Part shown: positions 25,857-36,118 of the stretch, piece after piece | Layout of the letters: every line of letters begins with the position of its first letter | Position numbering within the stretch: the first letter of the stretch is position 1 | Assembly (NCBI GenBank): GCA_964607965.1 | Contig: CAZSMH010000001.1 | Coordinates: 1-64,000 of the forward strand | DNA: 64,000 nucleotides | Source: SZUA-584 sp964607965 | Lineage (GTDB): Bacteria; Bacillota; Clostridia; Christensenellales; SZUA-584 | Reading direction: 5' to 3' | Position numbers and translations under genes: made by a program | The notes under the pieces: model-generated | Databases searched by the model: none | What the model saw: only the letters and a program-made list of their open reading frames with translations | Told to the model about the DNA's origin: nothing

Positions 25857-28800
25857 ATGGAACGACCGGCAAAAGCAGGCTATTGATGCCCGTGGCAGCG
25901 TTGTTGTGTCGGCAGCGGCAGGCAGCGGCAAAACGAGCGTTTTGACTGAACGCGTGCTTGCGCTTATTGAAGAAGGCGAAGATATCGAACGCATGCTGAT
26001 AGTTACGTTTACCAATCTTGCAGCCAGTGAGATGCGTGAACGCATTTACAGACGCCTTTCGGAGACCGGACTTGTATCGCCCCGTCTTGCGGCTCAGGCG
26101 GAAAAATGCGTGTTTGCGGATATATCTACTCTTCATGCATTTTGCGGCAGGCTGATCAGAGAAAACTTTGTTTATGCAGGCATATCTCCGGCTTTCGCAA
26201 TAGCGGACGAATCTCAAACGGCAAGACTGAAACAAGCTGCTTTCGAGCAGACTTTAGATTATGCAATGCAGCAAACGCGGTATTATCCGATGGTAAAAAA
26301 GTATGCCGACCGCGGGGATACCGACAACATACAAAGAATCGTATTTACTATCTACGCACGTGCCGTAAGTTTAAAAGACCCGCAAGGATGGCTTGATAAA
26401 GCGCTCCAAAACTATAAAGGCGGCGATTTTATTTCCATTCTTTTTGATGAGTATAGTTGTATGGTGCGTGAAGCTGCGGTCGATGCACTGCCGTATTTGC
26501 AGCAGCGCACGGCTGTTTGGAGGGAGCGCGGATTTGAAGCCGAAGCCTGCGAGTGTGAGAGGGACAGCTTTTTATTTTGTAATCAGTCGGAAAGCATAAA
26601 AATAAACAGTGTCTGTCTGCCAAAGGCGGCCGATATAAGCATAAAGGCTAAAGGGGCTCCGAACCTTGAGAGCAAAAAGCTTACGAATTATGCAAACAGG
26701 ATATTTAACGAACTGCGCCGCTACGAAGGCAATTTTTGTGAAAAAGTAAGAAATGAACTTAATATGACCGCGCAAGACGGACGGTTCTTTATAGAGTTGA
26801 CACAAGTTTTTATGGAGCGGTATGCGAAGCTTAAGCTGGCTAAAAATCTTTTAGACCACGATGACACCATGCACTTGGCGCTGCGCGCGCTTTCCGTCAG
26901 CGATGTGGCGGCACATTACAGGGAACGCTACGCGCATGTTTTTGTAGACGAGTATCAGGATATTAACGGAGTACAGCATGAGATAATATCGCGGCTGCAA
27001 CGGGGCGGAAACGATTTTTTAGTCGGTGACGTAAAACAGTGTATATATACATTCCGCGAATCGAACCCCGATTTGCTTATGCTAAGATGCCGCGAGCTTA
27101 AGGGAAACGGCCTTATAGAGATGAATACAAATTACCGAAGCGCTCCGCCAATAATTGATTTTGTAAACGGCGTAATGAGACACATGATGAGTCAGGACGC
27201 GGGCGGAATAGAATATACCGGAGGGCAGGTATTAAAGGCCGGTATCGGAGGACAAGGGAATGTGTCGATTGTGCTTGCGGGGGTTGATGAAGAGGATAAA
27301 CTTGAGGCCGAGGCAGCAGAACTGGCGGAACAGATAAAAAAGCTTTATGATAACGGGTTTGCTTATAAGCAGATTGCGGTTTTGCGGCCGGAGATGAGCC
27401 AGTCGGGTAAACATATTGTGGCAGCTTTAAGTGCTGCAGGTATTCCGGTCGTTAACGGCTTTGGAGCGGAAGAGTCGGATTACGCCGAACTCGAAGTTTT
27501 TAAGAATTTACTCAAACTCATTGATAAACAGGAGGACGATATTGCTCTTTTAAGCGTGATGCGTTACCCGTATTTTGCATTTACGGAGCCGGAGCTTGCT
27601 GAAATAAGGCTTGCCCAAACACAGGAGCCGGACGATAAAAGTTTTTGCCATGCGTTGCAGTCGTTTAAACAAAATTCTCGGCTTGGCAAGAAAGTGCAAA
27701 GCTTTCTGTACGAAATAGACAGGTATAAACGGCTTGGCGAGTGCATGAAACTTCCGGATTTTCTTTTTTGGCTCAGAGAGGAGATAAAGCTTAAAGACTA
27801 CGCGCTTACGTCGCCCGGCGGATATGGCTGTGACGCTGCAATCGGAACATTTATCAGTGCAGTTTCCTCTCAAAAACCGATTTGTCTGGCGGATGTGCTT
27901 TCTGTTGCCGACAGAATATGTACTAAACGCGAAACACAGCAAAGTCCGGCGGATGCTGACGGAGTATACCTGACAACTATACATAAATCAAAAGGTCTGG
28001 AATTCCGCGCGGTGATTCTGTCCGGTCTGCACAAGGTTATAGACCAGAGAGACACAAAAGGCGCCGTGCTTGTAGGTCGCGATTTAGGGCTGGCGCTCGA
28101 TATACTTGACGAGAAGTTGTTTTTGCGAATACCGACTTTTCACAGAATGGCGGTTGCGCGCAGCATAGCGCGCGAAAAAATAAGCGAGACTGTACGGCTT
28201 TTGTATGTCGGCATGACGCGCGCCATAGAACGGCTGATACTGCTGGGCGCAGGTACGCAGATAAAGGAGTCTTGGCTCGAAAATAAGCCTGACGGATGGC
28301 AGCATAAAGCCTATAAATATTTTGACCTGCTTATGCCAGCCATACAAATGATGTGCCGTGACAGCAAAACGGATTTGTCCGACATAATTTATGTGTCACA
28401 AAAGAGCAAGGAAGAAGAGCCGTCGGTTAATAAGGAAGAACGGCTGGAGGCTATATTCGCGAAGGCAAAACAAGTGGAGCCTGCAAATATATTTACCGGG
28501 TATATGTATAAAGAGGATATCGGGGTGCCGTCCAAGGTAAGTGTATCCTCTCTAAAACGGCTTGAGGAAGATAAAATATTAATACCGGTAGATATAACAG
28601 CACAGACAGACGGCTTAACTGCGGCGCAGAGAGGTACGGCAACTCACCGTTTGCTTGAGTACACAGGACTTGAACAGAAAACACAAGAAGAAATAAGCGC
28701 GTTGATATTAGAACTTGAGAATAAAAAGATATTTGAAACAGGCACGGGGGCTTATATAAACGTTAAATCTGTCTGTTCATTTCTTAACAGCAATCTGGCG

Positions 28801-29127
28801 CAGCGTGCGAGACGGGCGCAAAAATGTCTGCTTGAGCAACCCTTCTGCCTTAAAATGCAGGCGTGTGAATGCGGCCTAAAGCCCGGATCGAAAGAGATGG
28901 TGATTGTTCAGGGAGTGATTGATCTGTGCTTTCTGGAGCAGAATAATTGGATAATAATAGATTACAAGACTGATGCGGTAAAGCCAAGCGATGCGCAAAA
29001 AGCGGCCGATAAATATGAGCTGCAGCTTAAACTGTACTCACAGGCGCTCGAGAGAATAACTTATCTGCCTGTTGCCGAGAAATATATATATTTTCTTTCG
29101 GCTGATATGGCCGTTAGGCTTGGATGA
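25843..29127 (+). CDS. addA: AddA, helicase-nuclease subunit A
   Basis: 1094 residues of the UvrD/RecB superfamily. The helicase motifs are intact: AAAGSGKTSVLTERV, VDEYQDIN, GDVKQCIYTFRESNPD, LTTIHKSKGLEF and LLYVGMTRA. The C-terminal nuclease domain has VIDLCFLE and IIDYKTD. It partners AddB in end resection up to Chi-like sites. The GTG at 25843 overlaps the end of addB by 14 nt and has GGGGAG 7 nt upstream; the longer frame from 25699 lies inside addB and is rejected. Confidence 0.94.
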   Translation: MKTHEWNDRQKQAIDARGSVVVSAAAGSGKTSVLTERVLALIEEGEDIERMLIVTFTNLAASEMRERIYRRLSETGLVSPRLAAQAEKCVFADISTLHAFCGRLIRENFVYAGISPAFAIADESQTARLKQAAFEQTLDYAMQQTRYYPMVKKYADRGDTDNIQRIVFTIYARAVSLKDPQGWLDKALQNYKGGDFISILFDEYSCMVREAAVDALPYLQQRTAVWRERGFEAEACECERDSFLFCNQSESIKINSVCLPKAADISIKAKGAPNLESKKLTNYANRIFNELRRYEGNFCEKVRNELNMTAQDGRFFIELTQVFMERYAKLKLAKNLLDHDDTMHLALRALSVSDVAAHYRERYAHVFVDEYQDINGVQHEIISRLQRGGNDFLVGDVKQCIYTFRESNPDLLMLRCRELKGNGLIEMNTNYRSAPPIIDFVNGVMRHMMSQDAGGIEYTGGQVLKAGIGGQGNVSIVLAGVDEEDKLEAEAAELAEQIKKLYDNGFAYKQIAVLRPEMSQSGKHIVAALSAAGIPVVNGFGAEESDYAELEVFKNLLKLIDKQEDDIALLSVMRYPYFAFTEPELAEIRLAQTQEPDDKSFCHALQSFKQNSRLGKKVQSFLYEIDRYKRLGECMKLPDFLFWLREEIKLKDYALTSPGGYGCDAAIGTFISAVSSQKPICLADVLSVADRICTKRETQQSPADADGVYLTTIHKSKGLEFRAVILSGLHKVIDQRDTKGAVLVGRDLGLALDILDEKLFLRIPTFHRMAVARSIAREKISETVRLLYVGMTRAIERLILLGAGTQIKESWLENKPDGWQHKAYKYFDLLMPAIQMMCRDSKTDLSDIIYVSQKSKEEEPSVNKEERLEAIFAKAKQVEPANIFTGYMYKEDIGVPSKVSVSSLKRLEEDKILIPVDITAQTDGLTAAQRGTATHRLLEYTGLEQKTQEEISALILELENKKIFETGTGAYINVKSVCSFLNSNLAQRARRAQKCLLEQPFCLKMQACECGLKPGSKEMVIVQGVIDLCFLEQNNWIIIDYKTDAVKPSDAQKAADKYELQLKLYSQALERITYLPVAEKYIYFLSADMAVRLG

Positions 29128-29177
29128 AGGCTATGAACTGTGATATAATTTAAGTTACATTAACGGAGGACGAAAAT

Positions 29178-29489
29178 ATGATTATAACTACTATAGAAAA
29201 CCTTGGAAAATCATTCGAACCGCTTGGCATGGTGAGGGGGTCGATGGTACAGAGTAAACACATTGGTAAAGATTTTATGGCGGGCTTTAAGACAGTGGTG
29301 GGGGGAGAGTTAAAGGGATATACCAAAATGCTCGAGGAAGCACGGGAGATTTCTCTTAAGAGGATGGCTGAACAGGCATCGATACTGGGCGCGGATGCAG
29401 TAGTTGGCGTTCGGTTTACTTCAAGTTCCGTGATGCAGGGCGCGGCCGAGGTTACGGCATACGGCACGGCAATACGTTTTATAAAATAA
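29178..29489 (+). CDS. YbjQ/UPF0145-family protein
   Basis: 103 residues with the family pattern: a short beta strand start (IITTIENL), GMVRGSMVQSKHIG, an Ala-rich helix (KRMAEQASILGADAVVGVRF) and a final strand with AYGTAIRF. Members form pentamers of a dodecin-like or heavy-metal-binding-like fold, but their role is not established. A good GGAGG site precedes the ATG. It is not clearly linked to its neighbours. Confidence 0.88.
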   Translation: MIITTIENLGKSFEPLGMVRGSMVQSKHIGKDFMAGFKTVVGGELKGYTKMLEEAREISLKRMAEQASILGADAVVGVRFTSSSVMQGAAEVTAYGTAIRFIK

Positions 29490-29545
29490 TGCGTACAAGC
29501 CAAGGCTATTGCTGCAAATTATTGCGTATAGAGATTTAATTATAT

Positions 29546-30619
29546 TTAGTAATTGACGATTTCTTTAATGGTAACGTTAAGCGCTGTGCGGTCGTGCGCT
29601 AAGTCGATGTATCTCTCAGACGGTTTGCCGTCAATAAGCAGCTTAACAACAGGTCTTAAGCTGGCATTTTCATGATTCTTAACGACTATGCCCACTTCTT
29701 CAGTACTGAGCCTGATACATGTTCCGATGGGATACGGCGCCACCTTTCGTGTAAGCGCGCTGACAACGTTCGGGTCGAACATGGTGTTGTATCCGCCCAT
29801 GATATACTCAAGCGCATCGGAGGGCAGCATAGCTTTTCTATACGGTCTGTCAGCTGTTAACGCATCAAAAACATCAACTACACCCACAATACGCCCGAAT
29901 GCGTGTATTTCCTCTCCCGACAGCCCGTAAGGGTAGCCTTTACCTCCGTATTGTTCATGATGCTGCAATGCCATCATTTTGGACTCTTCCGGTATGTCAA
30001 GGTAATCACAAAGATAATTATATCCGCGTTCGCTGTGTTTTTTTATTTCTTCAAATTCGTCGGGCGTAAGCCTCGCCGGCTTGTTTAGTATTTCTTTATC
30101 AATAAACATTTTGCCGGTGTCATGCAACAGCGCGCCAATCGCAAGCTGATGAAGATTTTTTTTGTTATAGCCAAGGGTAATGCCAACAACAACAGAAAGT
30201 ATAGCAACATTTAGACTGTGGCTGTATGTATAGTCATCATATGTCCTCAAATCTATCATGTTAACCATTATTTGGCTGGAATGCAGCATTTCATCAATTG
30301 TATACTGCAGCAGCTTATCAATTGTTTTCATGCGCAGGCGGAGCGAGCCCGGACGGCTTGTGCTTGTACTGTCAAGCAACGCCTGAAGCTCATTTTTCAT
30401 CGTCATTTTCAGCTCAGAGCTTACGACATCGTTGACAAAAAGGCCTTTTGATATTTCATCGTCTATATATAGGCCCTGATACCCAAGATTCTCTATTTTT
30501 TTGATAAGCGAGTCTGATAAAACCCGGCCCTTACGCAGCAGGACCCTATTCCTTGATAAAACAAGGTCTGAAGCCAGTTTATGTCCGCTGCGAAGGTGTT
30601 TAACAGGCACATATCTCAT
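29546..30619 (-). CDS. HD-GYP domain protein, likely c-di-GMP phosphodiesterase
   Basis: 357 residues. A short N-terminal region (KHLRSGHKLASDLVLS) of the type that often precedes HD-GYP domains leads to an HD-GYP core with ALLHDTGKMF (HD), HSERGYNYL, ALQHHEQYGGKGYPYGL (the GYP motif) and VVDVFDALTADRPYRKA. The metal-binding His and Asp residues are present, so hydrolysis of c-di-GMP is likely. It is the last gene of the cheC-cheD-cheY-cheA operon, 5 nt after cheA, which places c-di-GMP turnover under chemotaxis control. Confidence 0.93.
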   Translation of the reverse strand: MRYVPVKHLRSGHKLASDLVLSRNRVLLRKGRVLSDSLIKKIENLGYQGLYIDDEISKGLFVNDVVSSELKMTMKNELQALLDSTSTSRPGSLRLRMKTIDKLLQYTIDEMLHSSQIMVNMIDLRTYDDYTYSHSLNVAILSVVVGITLGYNKKNLHQLAIGALLHDTGKMFIDKEILNKPARLTPDEFEEIKKHSERGYNYLCDYLDIPEESKMMALQHHEQYGGKGYPYGLSGEEIHAFGRIVGVVDVFDALTADRPYRKAMLPSDALEYIMGGYNTMFDPNVVSALTRKVAPYPIGTCIRLSTEEVGIVVKNHENASLRPVVKLLIDGKPSERYIDLAHDRTALNVTIKEIVNY

Positions 30620-30624
30620 AAGCT

Positions 30625-32622
30625 TTAACTCATTAGTCCGCCAACATCAAGAATAAGGCAAACACTCCCGTCTCCAAGAATTGTACAGCCAGAAATGCAC
30701 TTTGTAGGTCCAAGTATTTTTGAAAGATACATCGGCAGCGGTTTGACTACGGTCTGCTGCTCTCCGACAAGGTCGTCAACAAACAGGCAATAGGCTTGGT
30801 GCTGATCTTCGAGATGGATCAGCATTCCTTCTTCAAAATCTGTAACCGATGTTTCAATACCAAAAATTTTATGCAGACGTATAATGGGGAAACAATTGCC
30901 CCGTGTATGAATCATTTCGTTACCATCGGGGTCCTTTAAGATTTCTTTTTTATTAACCTTAAAAGCTTCTTTAATCGAAAGCAACGGTATAATAAATATA
31001 CTCTGACCGACAGATACCAACATGCCGCTTATTATTGACAAAGTAAGCGGTATGCGTATTCGTACAGATGTTCTTTGCCCGGGGGTGCTGTCAACGCTTA
31101 TCGAGCCGCCGAGTTTTTCGATTTTTTTAATTGCAACATCCATACCAACGCCGCGGCCTGAAAATTCCGTGACGTTTTCCTTTGTCGAGAAGCCCGGTGC
31201 AAAGATAAGAGAGTATGCTTCTTTGTCTGTAACTTCGTTAGCTGGTTTTTTAATAAGACCAATTTCTATGCCTTTTTTTACAAGAGCCTCTTTATTAAGA
31301 CCGCGGCCGTCATCCGATATGATTATGATAACATCGCTTCCGGAATTAAATGCTTCAAGCGTAATTTGACCTGTAGCATCTTTCCCAAGTCTTTTGCGCT
31401 CATCGGGGTCCTCTAAACCATGATCCATTGAATTTCGTACTATATGCATTATCGGATCTGAGAGATTATCCAATACGTTTTTGTCAAGCTCGGTATTTTC
31501 GCCTATAATTACAAGACTGGCTTGCTTATTTGTTTTTGTTGACATATCGCGGACGATGCGTTCCATTTTATGAAAAGTGGTAGAAACCGGCACCATACGG
31601 ATGGACATAACAATATCCTGAAGCTCGTCAGTCAGTTTGCGGAGCTGGCGGGAAGCCTTATCAAAGCTGTCAAGGTTTAACTTTAAAACTTCGGGATTTT
31701 TTGTAACCGAAGATTCTGTAATTACAATTTCGCCGACAATATCCATAAGATTATCAAGCTTGCCTAAATTGACGCTCATATAATTCTGTTTACTTGCCAC
31801 AGCAGATACTGGAGCGGCTGCCTTGCGTATTTGGGGTTCCTTGCTTTTCAAAAGAAAGGTTTTTGCTTCTGGCTGCGATTCATCTAATTCTGTAAGATTA
31901 AACTCCCTTATGAAGAATGCTTCGCAAATCTTTTTTTTGAGCGTATCATAAGATTCATCAGACAGCATATAAAGCGTAAAACCATTTTCGACAATTTCAT
32001 CATCGCTGTGCTCTCCAAGAAGGTCTTGCGGTACAGTAGTGATTTTTGAACATAGTTTTTCGACCGATTTTACAATACCAAGTGCGCGTATGTTCTCCAT
32101 ACGGCTTTCTTTTTCAAAACATATATGCGCTTTATAACAGCTCTGGCCCTCTGATGTCTCTTTTAAATCAACAAAAAGCTGATCAGAGGTAGTGTCTACA
32201 TCTTCTGTCGGACTTTCTTTTCTCTTAGTCAGTATATTAAAAAAGTTTTTAACATCTGCTGTCAATTTACTCAAATCGGCATCCGGCTTACCGGTGGTTT
32301 GTATCTTATTAAGTTCCCCTTTAATTGCGTCGAGAGAAGAAAAAACAAGATTGCATATTTTATGATAATCGTCTGCACGAGCGCTGTGTTCCCTAAGGTA
32401 TCCGAAAAGGTCTTCAAGAGCGTGAGAGAGGCCAGTAATATTGTCAAAATTCATCATTGCAGAAGAACCTTTTATGGTATGCAGAATACGAAATATATCT
32501 GCAATATTATCAGAGGAAAAAACCTCTTCCTTTTCGCAGACAAGCAATAAAGATTCGAGGCTGTCTAAAAGCTGCTCATTTTCAAACAAATATACATCTA
32601 ATATCGAATCATCTTTTGGCAT
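30625..32622 (-). CDS. cheA: Chemotaxis histidine kinase CheA
   Basis: 665 residues. The P1 HPt domain carries the phosphorylated His near residue 48 (ILHTIKGSS). A P2-like region, the P3 dimerisation helices, the P4 ATPase (VRNSMDHGLEDPDER, SDDGRGLN, GRGVGMDVA) and a C-terminal CheW-like P5 domain follow. It autophosphorylates in response to receptors and passes phosphate to CheY and CheB. AAGAAGGGAG precedes the ATG. No receptor gene is present in the window. Confidence 0.96.
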   Translation of the reverse strand: MPKDDSILDVYLFENEQLLDSLESLLLVCEKEEVFSSDNIADIFRILHTIKGSSAMMNFDNITGLSHALEDLFGYLREHSARADDYHKICNLVFSSLDAIKGELNKIQTTGKPDADLSKLTADVKNFFNILTKRKESPTEDVDTTSDQLFVDLKETSEGQSCYKAHICFEKESRMENIRALGIVKSVEKLCSKITTVPQDLLGEHSDDEIVENGFTLYMLSDESYDTLKKKICEAFFIREFNLTELDESQPEAKTFLLKSKEPQIRKAAAPVSAVASKQNYMSVNLGKLDNLMDIVGEIVITESSVTKNPEVLKLNLDSFDKASRQLRKLTDELQDIVMSIRMVPVSTTFHKMERIVRDMSTKTNKQASLVIIGENTELDKNVLDNLSDPIMHIVRNSMDHGLEDPDERKRLGKDATGQITLEAFNSGSDVIIIISDDGRGLNKEALVKKGIEIGLIKKPANEVTDKEAYSLIFAPGFSTKENVTEFSGRGVGMDVAIKKIEKLGGSISVDSTPGQRTSVRIRIPLTLSIISGMLVSVGQSIFIIPLLSIKEAFKVNKKEILKDPDGNEMIHTRGNCFPIIRLHKIFGIETSVTDFEEGMLIHLEDQHQAYCLFVDDLVGEQQTVVKPLPMYLSKILGPTKCISGCTILGDGSVCLILDVGGLMS

Positions 32623-32657
32623 AAAACTCCCTTCTTTCCTGTTTGCTTATAAAGGTT

Positions 32658-33014
32658 TTACGGAAGATTGTTAAATGCCGCGACAATAACGTCTTCCTTA
32701 AATGGTTTTACTATAAAACCCTTGGCTCCGGAAAGAACGGCTTCTCTTACCATGCTCTCCTGCCCCATTGCTGAGATCATAATGATATTAGCATTAGGGT
32801 CTATAGACAATATCTTTTTTAGACTTGTGAGCCCGTCCATTTCAGGCATTGTAATGTCCATTGTCACCACATCCGGAGAAAGATCTTGGTATTTTTGAAT
32901 AGCGATCTTGCCGTTCTCCGCTTCGCCGACAACTTCATACCCGTTTTTACCGAGCATGTTTTTTATTGAGACCCTCATAAATGCTGCGTCGTCGACTATC
33001 AGAACCTTTTTCAT
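32658..33014 (-). CDS. cheY: Chemotaxis response regulator CheY
   Basis: 118 residues, a single receiver domain. The acidic pair D8-D9 (LIVDDAAFMR), phosphoacceptor D53 (TMDITMPEMDG), the Ser in MISAMG and Lys in IVKPF are all present. Phospho-CheY binds the flagellar switch. The ATG at 33014 has CAGGAGG 8-10 nt upstream; the frame open to 33071 gives an atypical extension. Confidence 0.95.
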   Translation of the reverse strand: MKKVLIVDDAAFMRVSIKNMLGKNGYEVVGEAENGKIAIQKYQDLSPDVVTMDITMPEMDGLTSLKKILSIDPNANIIMISAMGQESMVREAVLSGAKGFIVKPFKEDVIVAAFNNLP

Positions 33015-33071
33015 CTTGTGCAACCTCCTGTAAAAGGTATAATTTATTGCTTTTTTAATGCCATAAGGCAT

Positions 33072-33599
33072 TTATATTGACAGAAAACCTTTAGGTACCA
33101 TTGTACGTACTGATAAAACGCAGGTTTCACAGCAAAACTCGACAGAACGGCCGGAATTCCCTCCGGTGTCCTCTCCGCATATTTTTATGCCATGTTCTCC
33201 CAGTGCTTTTTTACACATTGCAATATTTCGTTGACCTACGTTCATAATATCCAGCGAATGAGATGTTTTGAACATATGAGCTCCGCCTGCCATTTTCGCT
33301 TTCAGCCTGCTTTTTACTGCACCGGCCGCTGTCAGCAGTTTCAGCATGTCTGCGATAGCGGTGTCTGCAAATTTAAAACGGTTCGTTATTGATACCGCAT
33401 CTGATGCACATGGCAGCATTATATGAACCATGCCTGCCAATCTAATTATTGGGTCGTACAGTACAAGCCCTATACACGATCCTAATCCAAGGGTAATAAT
33501 TCTATCCGGCGACTGTGCTATTTTATGTTCAGCAATGCCTATTGTATAAGCCTTGGATGCAAATTCATTTTTTTCGGGTCCTGCCACGTAAGCGTTCAT
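33072..33599 (-). CDS. cheD: Chemoreceptor deamidase CheD
   Basis: 175 residues. The catalytic Cys (LGLGSCIG, C42) and His (MVHIMLP, H59) of the CheD glutamine deamidase family are present, as is GGAHMF. It deamidates receptor glutamines and binds CheC. Its ATG overlaps the cheC stop (ATGA), the coupled order expected for the CheC-CheD pair. Confidence 0.95.
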   Translation of the reverse strand: MNAYVAGPEKNEFASKAYTIGIAEHKIAQSPDRIITLGLGSCIGLVLYDPIIRLAGMVHIMLPCASDAVSITNRFKFADTAIADMLKLLTAAGAVKSRLKAKMAGGAHMFKTSHSLDIMNVGQRNIAMCKKALGEHGIKICGEDTGGNSGRSVEFCCETCVLSVRTMVPKGFLSI

Positions 33600-34222
33600 A
33601 AGAGTCCCATCTGTACCATCAATTTATTATAAGAATCTACGTCAGGTATCAAAAAGAACCGTCCGAATATACTTTGTGTCGATGTTGCAAACTCTGTTTC
33701 CATAAACAGAACTCCGTCACCATATTCCCCATAAGCAGATATAAGAAGATTCATAACTGCCCCTGCCATATCTATAACCAATTCAGGAACTGACGCATTG
33801 ATTTTAAAATTAGTCAAAGATGATATTGCAGACAGATAAGATCCTATAAGTATATTTGATAATTCTTTAAGTGCGGACACCTGCAACTCGCTTAAATCCG
33901 CGATTTCTTCTTTGCTATCATCAGAAAGCTCTCCCAAAAGCATATTTGTCAAAAGGTTTGCATCAGGTTTATCAAGCACAAGCAGTATATAGCCGTTTAA
34001 GTCCTGGGATATTTCGACAAGAAGACCTGCAACAACATTTTCAGGGCCTTTCAGCAAATCGCAAATTTGATTATATGCGCAAAACTGCGCTTTTGGTACA
34101 CGAAGCTCAACATCATCCCCTAGCATAACCGAAAGAGCAGTTACCGCATGACCAGCACCGATATTTTCCAGTTCGCGCAAGAAGTCCAGTTGGTCGCTCG
34201 GTAAGCCTTCCAGATTGAACAT
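33596..34222 (-). CDS. cheC: CheY-P phosphatase CheC
   Basis: 208 residues. The duplicated phosphatase helices are recognisable: ELENIGAGHAVTALS at the N-terminus and LKELSNILIGSYLSAISSL in the second half, each with the conserved Glu and Asn. CheC dephosphorylates CheY-P and is stimulated by CheD. It is the first gene of the minus-strand che operon and diverges from the fliK-like gene. A short CheC rather than a FliY is indicated by the length and absence of a SpoA domain. Confidence 0.93.
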   Translation of the reverse strand: MFNLEGLPSDQLDFLRELENIGAGHAVTALSVMLGDDVELRVPKAQFCAYNQICDLLKGPENVVAGLLVEISQDLNGYILLVLDKPDANLLTNMLLGELSDDSKEEIADLSELQVSALKELSNILIGSYLSAISSLTNFKINASVPELVIDMAGAVMNLLISAYGEYGDGVLFMETEFATSTQSIFGRFFLIPDVDSYNKLMVQMGLL

Positions 34223-34414
34223 AACAGACCGCCTTGTAATATAATTAGTTGCTTGCTTTCTACCGCCTAATTATAACCTCCGGATTTAATAAGCTGTTGA
34301 AACTTTCAAAAAACCCGATAGATAAAAATAGAAGCCATATACCGCAACATAAGGAATATAAACAGAATTATATGGTAAGAAACGTCTATTGTACTAAAAA
34401 AGGCGGAAAAATTA

Positions 34415-36118
34415 ATGAGAATTGAACATACCGCGACCATAATAAATATTTCTGAAAATTCCCGAGGCCAAGAACTTATACAGGGAAATGTATTGGTTGC
34501 AGAGGTAACGGGCATAGACGGGGACATGGTTATATTAAAAAGCCGGGATGGAATGGTGCTGACGGCGAAGCTTATCAGTGATATTAGTGTTTCCGTAGGC
34601 GATTATGTAGAAACGGTTATTGACCAGGCAGGCCACGGACGCTATGTGCTGCGTATTGTAGATATAACGAGAAACTTGGCAAATAATAACGCCGATGCGA
34701 AAGATATACCGGCTGCTCATATATTTTTAAACGCACGCGCACTGCGTGATACGCTCAATATTATGAAAATGAACCCGGGTACAGACCCTAAGGTAGCTGC
34801 ATTTTTATCCCGCCACGATATAAGCGGCGCCCCAGAAAACATAAAAGTTATAACAAAGCTTACCAAAGATGCCGAGCTAGTCGGCAGACTATTGGCAGAG
34901 GCTAAAGTTCTTATAAAGCAGGAAGGAGCTAATAATAATTCCAAACAGATTATTGATTCTATAAATAAGCCAATGCAGAACGCAGATTTATATCAGCCGC
35001 CTGAATATGACGAAGCACAGAATATAAACAAAAATTTAAAAACAGTATCAGATGCGGAAACTAAAAAAACCGATAATATATCAAAAAATTCACAGAGTAC
35101 TGATTTGAAACATGTTCACTCATCCGATAAACCAAACGTAATGCTGCAAAACGATAAATACGCGGATAAACCCAATGCGGTATATCATGCCGCTGAGTTA
35201 AAAACGGATAACAAGCTTTCGGGACAGTCAGAAAAAGCATTAACATTTGCAGAACATAATGAAGCGAATCCGGTCTATTTAAACAGTACGACGGCATCAA
35301 AAACAGAGCCAAAGACAACGGAACACATCTATACTGCAAAAGTAGTGCCGGAAAAGGTTGGTACCGATTCATTCCAGAAGGAAGCGGATGAGACAATCCG
35401 GCAGGCGGCAACGGATTTAAAGTTAAATTCCGGTTTAAAGACAGCGGATACGAATGCTGCAGCGATATTTAAAGAAGTTAATGAATATGAAGTACAGTCA
35501 GCGCAGATATTATCTGAAAAGATAACATCATTATTTGTTAAATTGTTTGATAAGAATAAACTTGCTGAAAATATAAAAAAAGCCGTTACCGGACTGCCTG
35601 AATATATCAAAGAACTAAAGCTTTCGCTGTTAAGGCACGATACAAATAACAAGGAAGTATTAATGCGAAAGCTTGAACCTGTCGAAAAGCAGTTGGCGCT
35701 TATATCCCAAATTAAGCATTTCGACTGTTTCCATATTCCGCTTATGCGTGCCGACGGTTCCGATACAACCGCTGAACTATATGTATACAGGAACAAAAAA
35801 AGAAAAGCGGAAGACGCAAAAGACGATGAAAGCTTTGTGATATTGATTGGTCTGGATACGCAGAATTTAGGACGGATAGAAACACTTATTAAAGCAAGCG
35901 GCAGCAAATTATCGGTTATTCTGCATATGGAAGATACAAGGCTTGCGGATGTGATTAATGACGAAATTAAGCTTTTTAAAGACACGGCAGAGGGGTTTGG
36001 ATATCCAATTGTAAATGTAAGCATTGAAAAGCTGGCTTCTCATACAACAATAATTAATGCGGAAGAGCGGCTGACTATGCAGCCGGGACCCGGCTTTGGT
36101 GTGGATATAAGAATATGA
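34415..36118 (+). CDS. FliK/YlqG-like flagellar hook-length control protein
   Basis: 567 residues in three parts: an N-terminal folded domain of about 180 residues, a low-complexity Asn/Lys/Asp/Thr-rich middle (about 180-340), and a C-terminal domain resembling the FliK hook domain (ILIGLDTQNLGRIETLIKA and later GFGYPIVNVSIEKL). This three-part layout and the following flhX gene match the ylqG-ylqH pair of Bacillus. True FliK normally sits near flgD and flgE, which are not in the window, so this may be a second FliK-like protein. The end overlaps the next start (ATGA). Confidence 0.7.
   Translation: MRIEHTATIINISENSRGQELIQGNVLVAEVTGIDGDMVILKSRDGMVLTAKLISDISVSVGDYVETVIDQAGHGRYVLRIVDITRNLANNNADAKDIPAAHIFLNARALRDTLNIMKMNPGTDPKVAAFLSRHDISGAPENIKVITKLTKDAELVGRLLAEAKVLIKQEGANNNSKQIIDSINKPMQNADLYQPPEYDEAQNINKNLKTVSDAETKKTDNISKNSQSTDLKHVHSSDKPNVMLQNDKYADKPNAVYHAAELKTDNKLSGQSEKALTFAEHNEANPVYLNSTTASKTEPKTTEHIYTAKVVPEKVGTDSFQKEADETIRQAATDLKLNSGLKTADTNAAAIFKEVNEYEVQSAQILSEKITSLFVKLFDKNKLAENIKKAVTGLPEYIKELKLSLLRHDTNNKEVLMRKLEPVEKQLALISQIKHFDCFHIPLMRADGSDTTAELYVYRNKKRKAEDAKDDESFVILIGLDTQNLGRIETLIKASGSKLSVILHMEDTRLADVINDEIKLFKDTAEGFGYPIVNVSIEKLASHTTIINAEERLTMQPGPGFGVDIRI

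Noticed and set aside
35329..36024. 231-codon minus-strand frame opposite the fliK-like gene
   Set aside because: Ser/Leu/Phe-rich antisense translation without start signals; the plus-strand frame has overlapping coupled neighbours.
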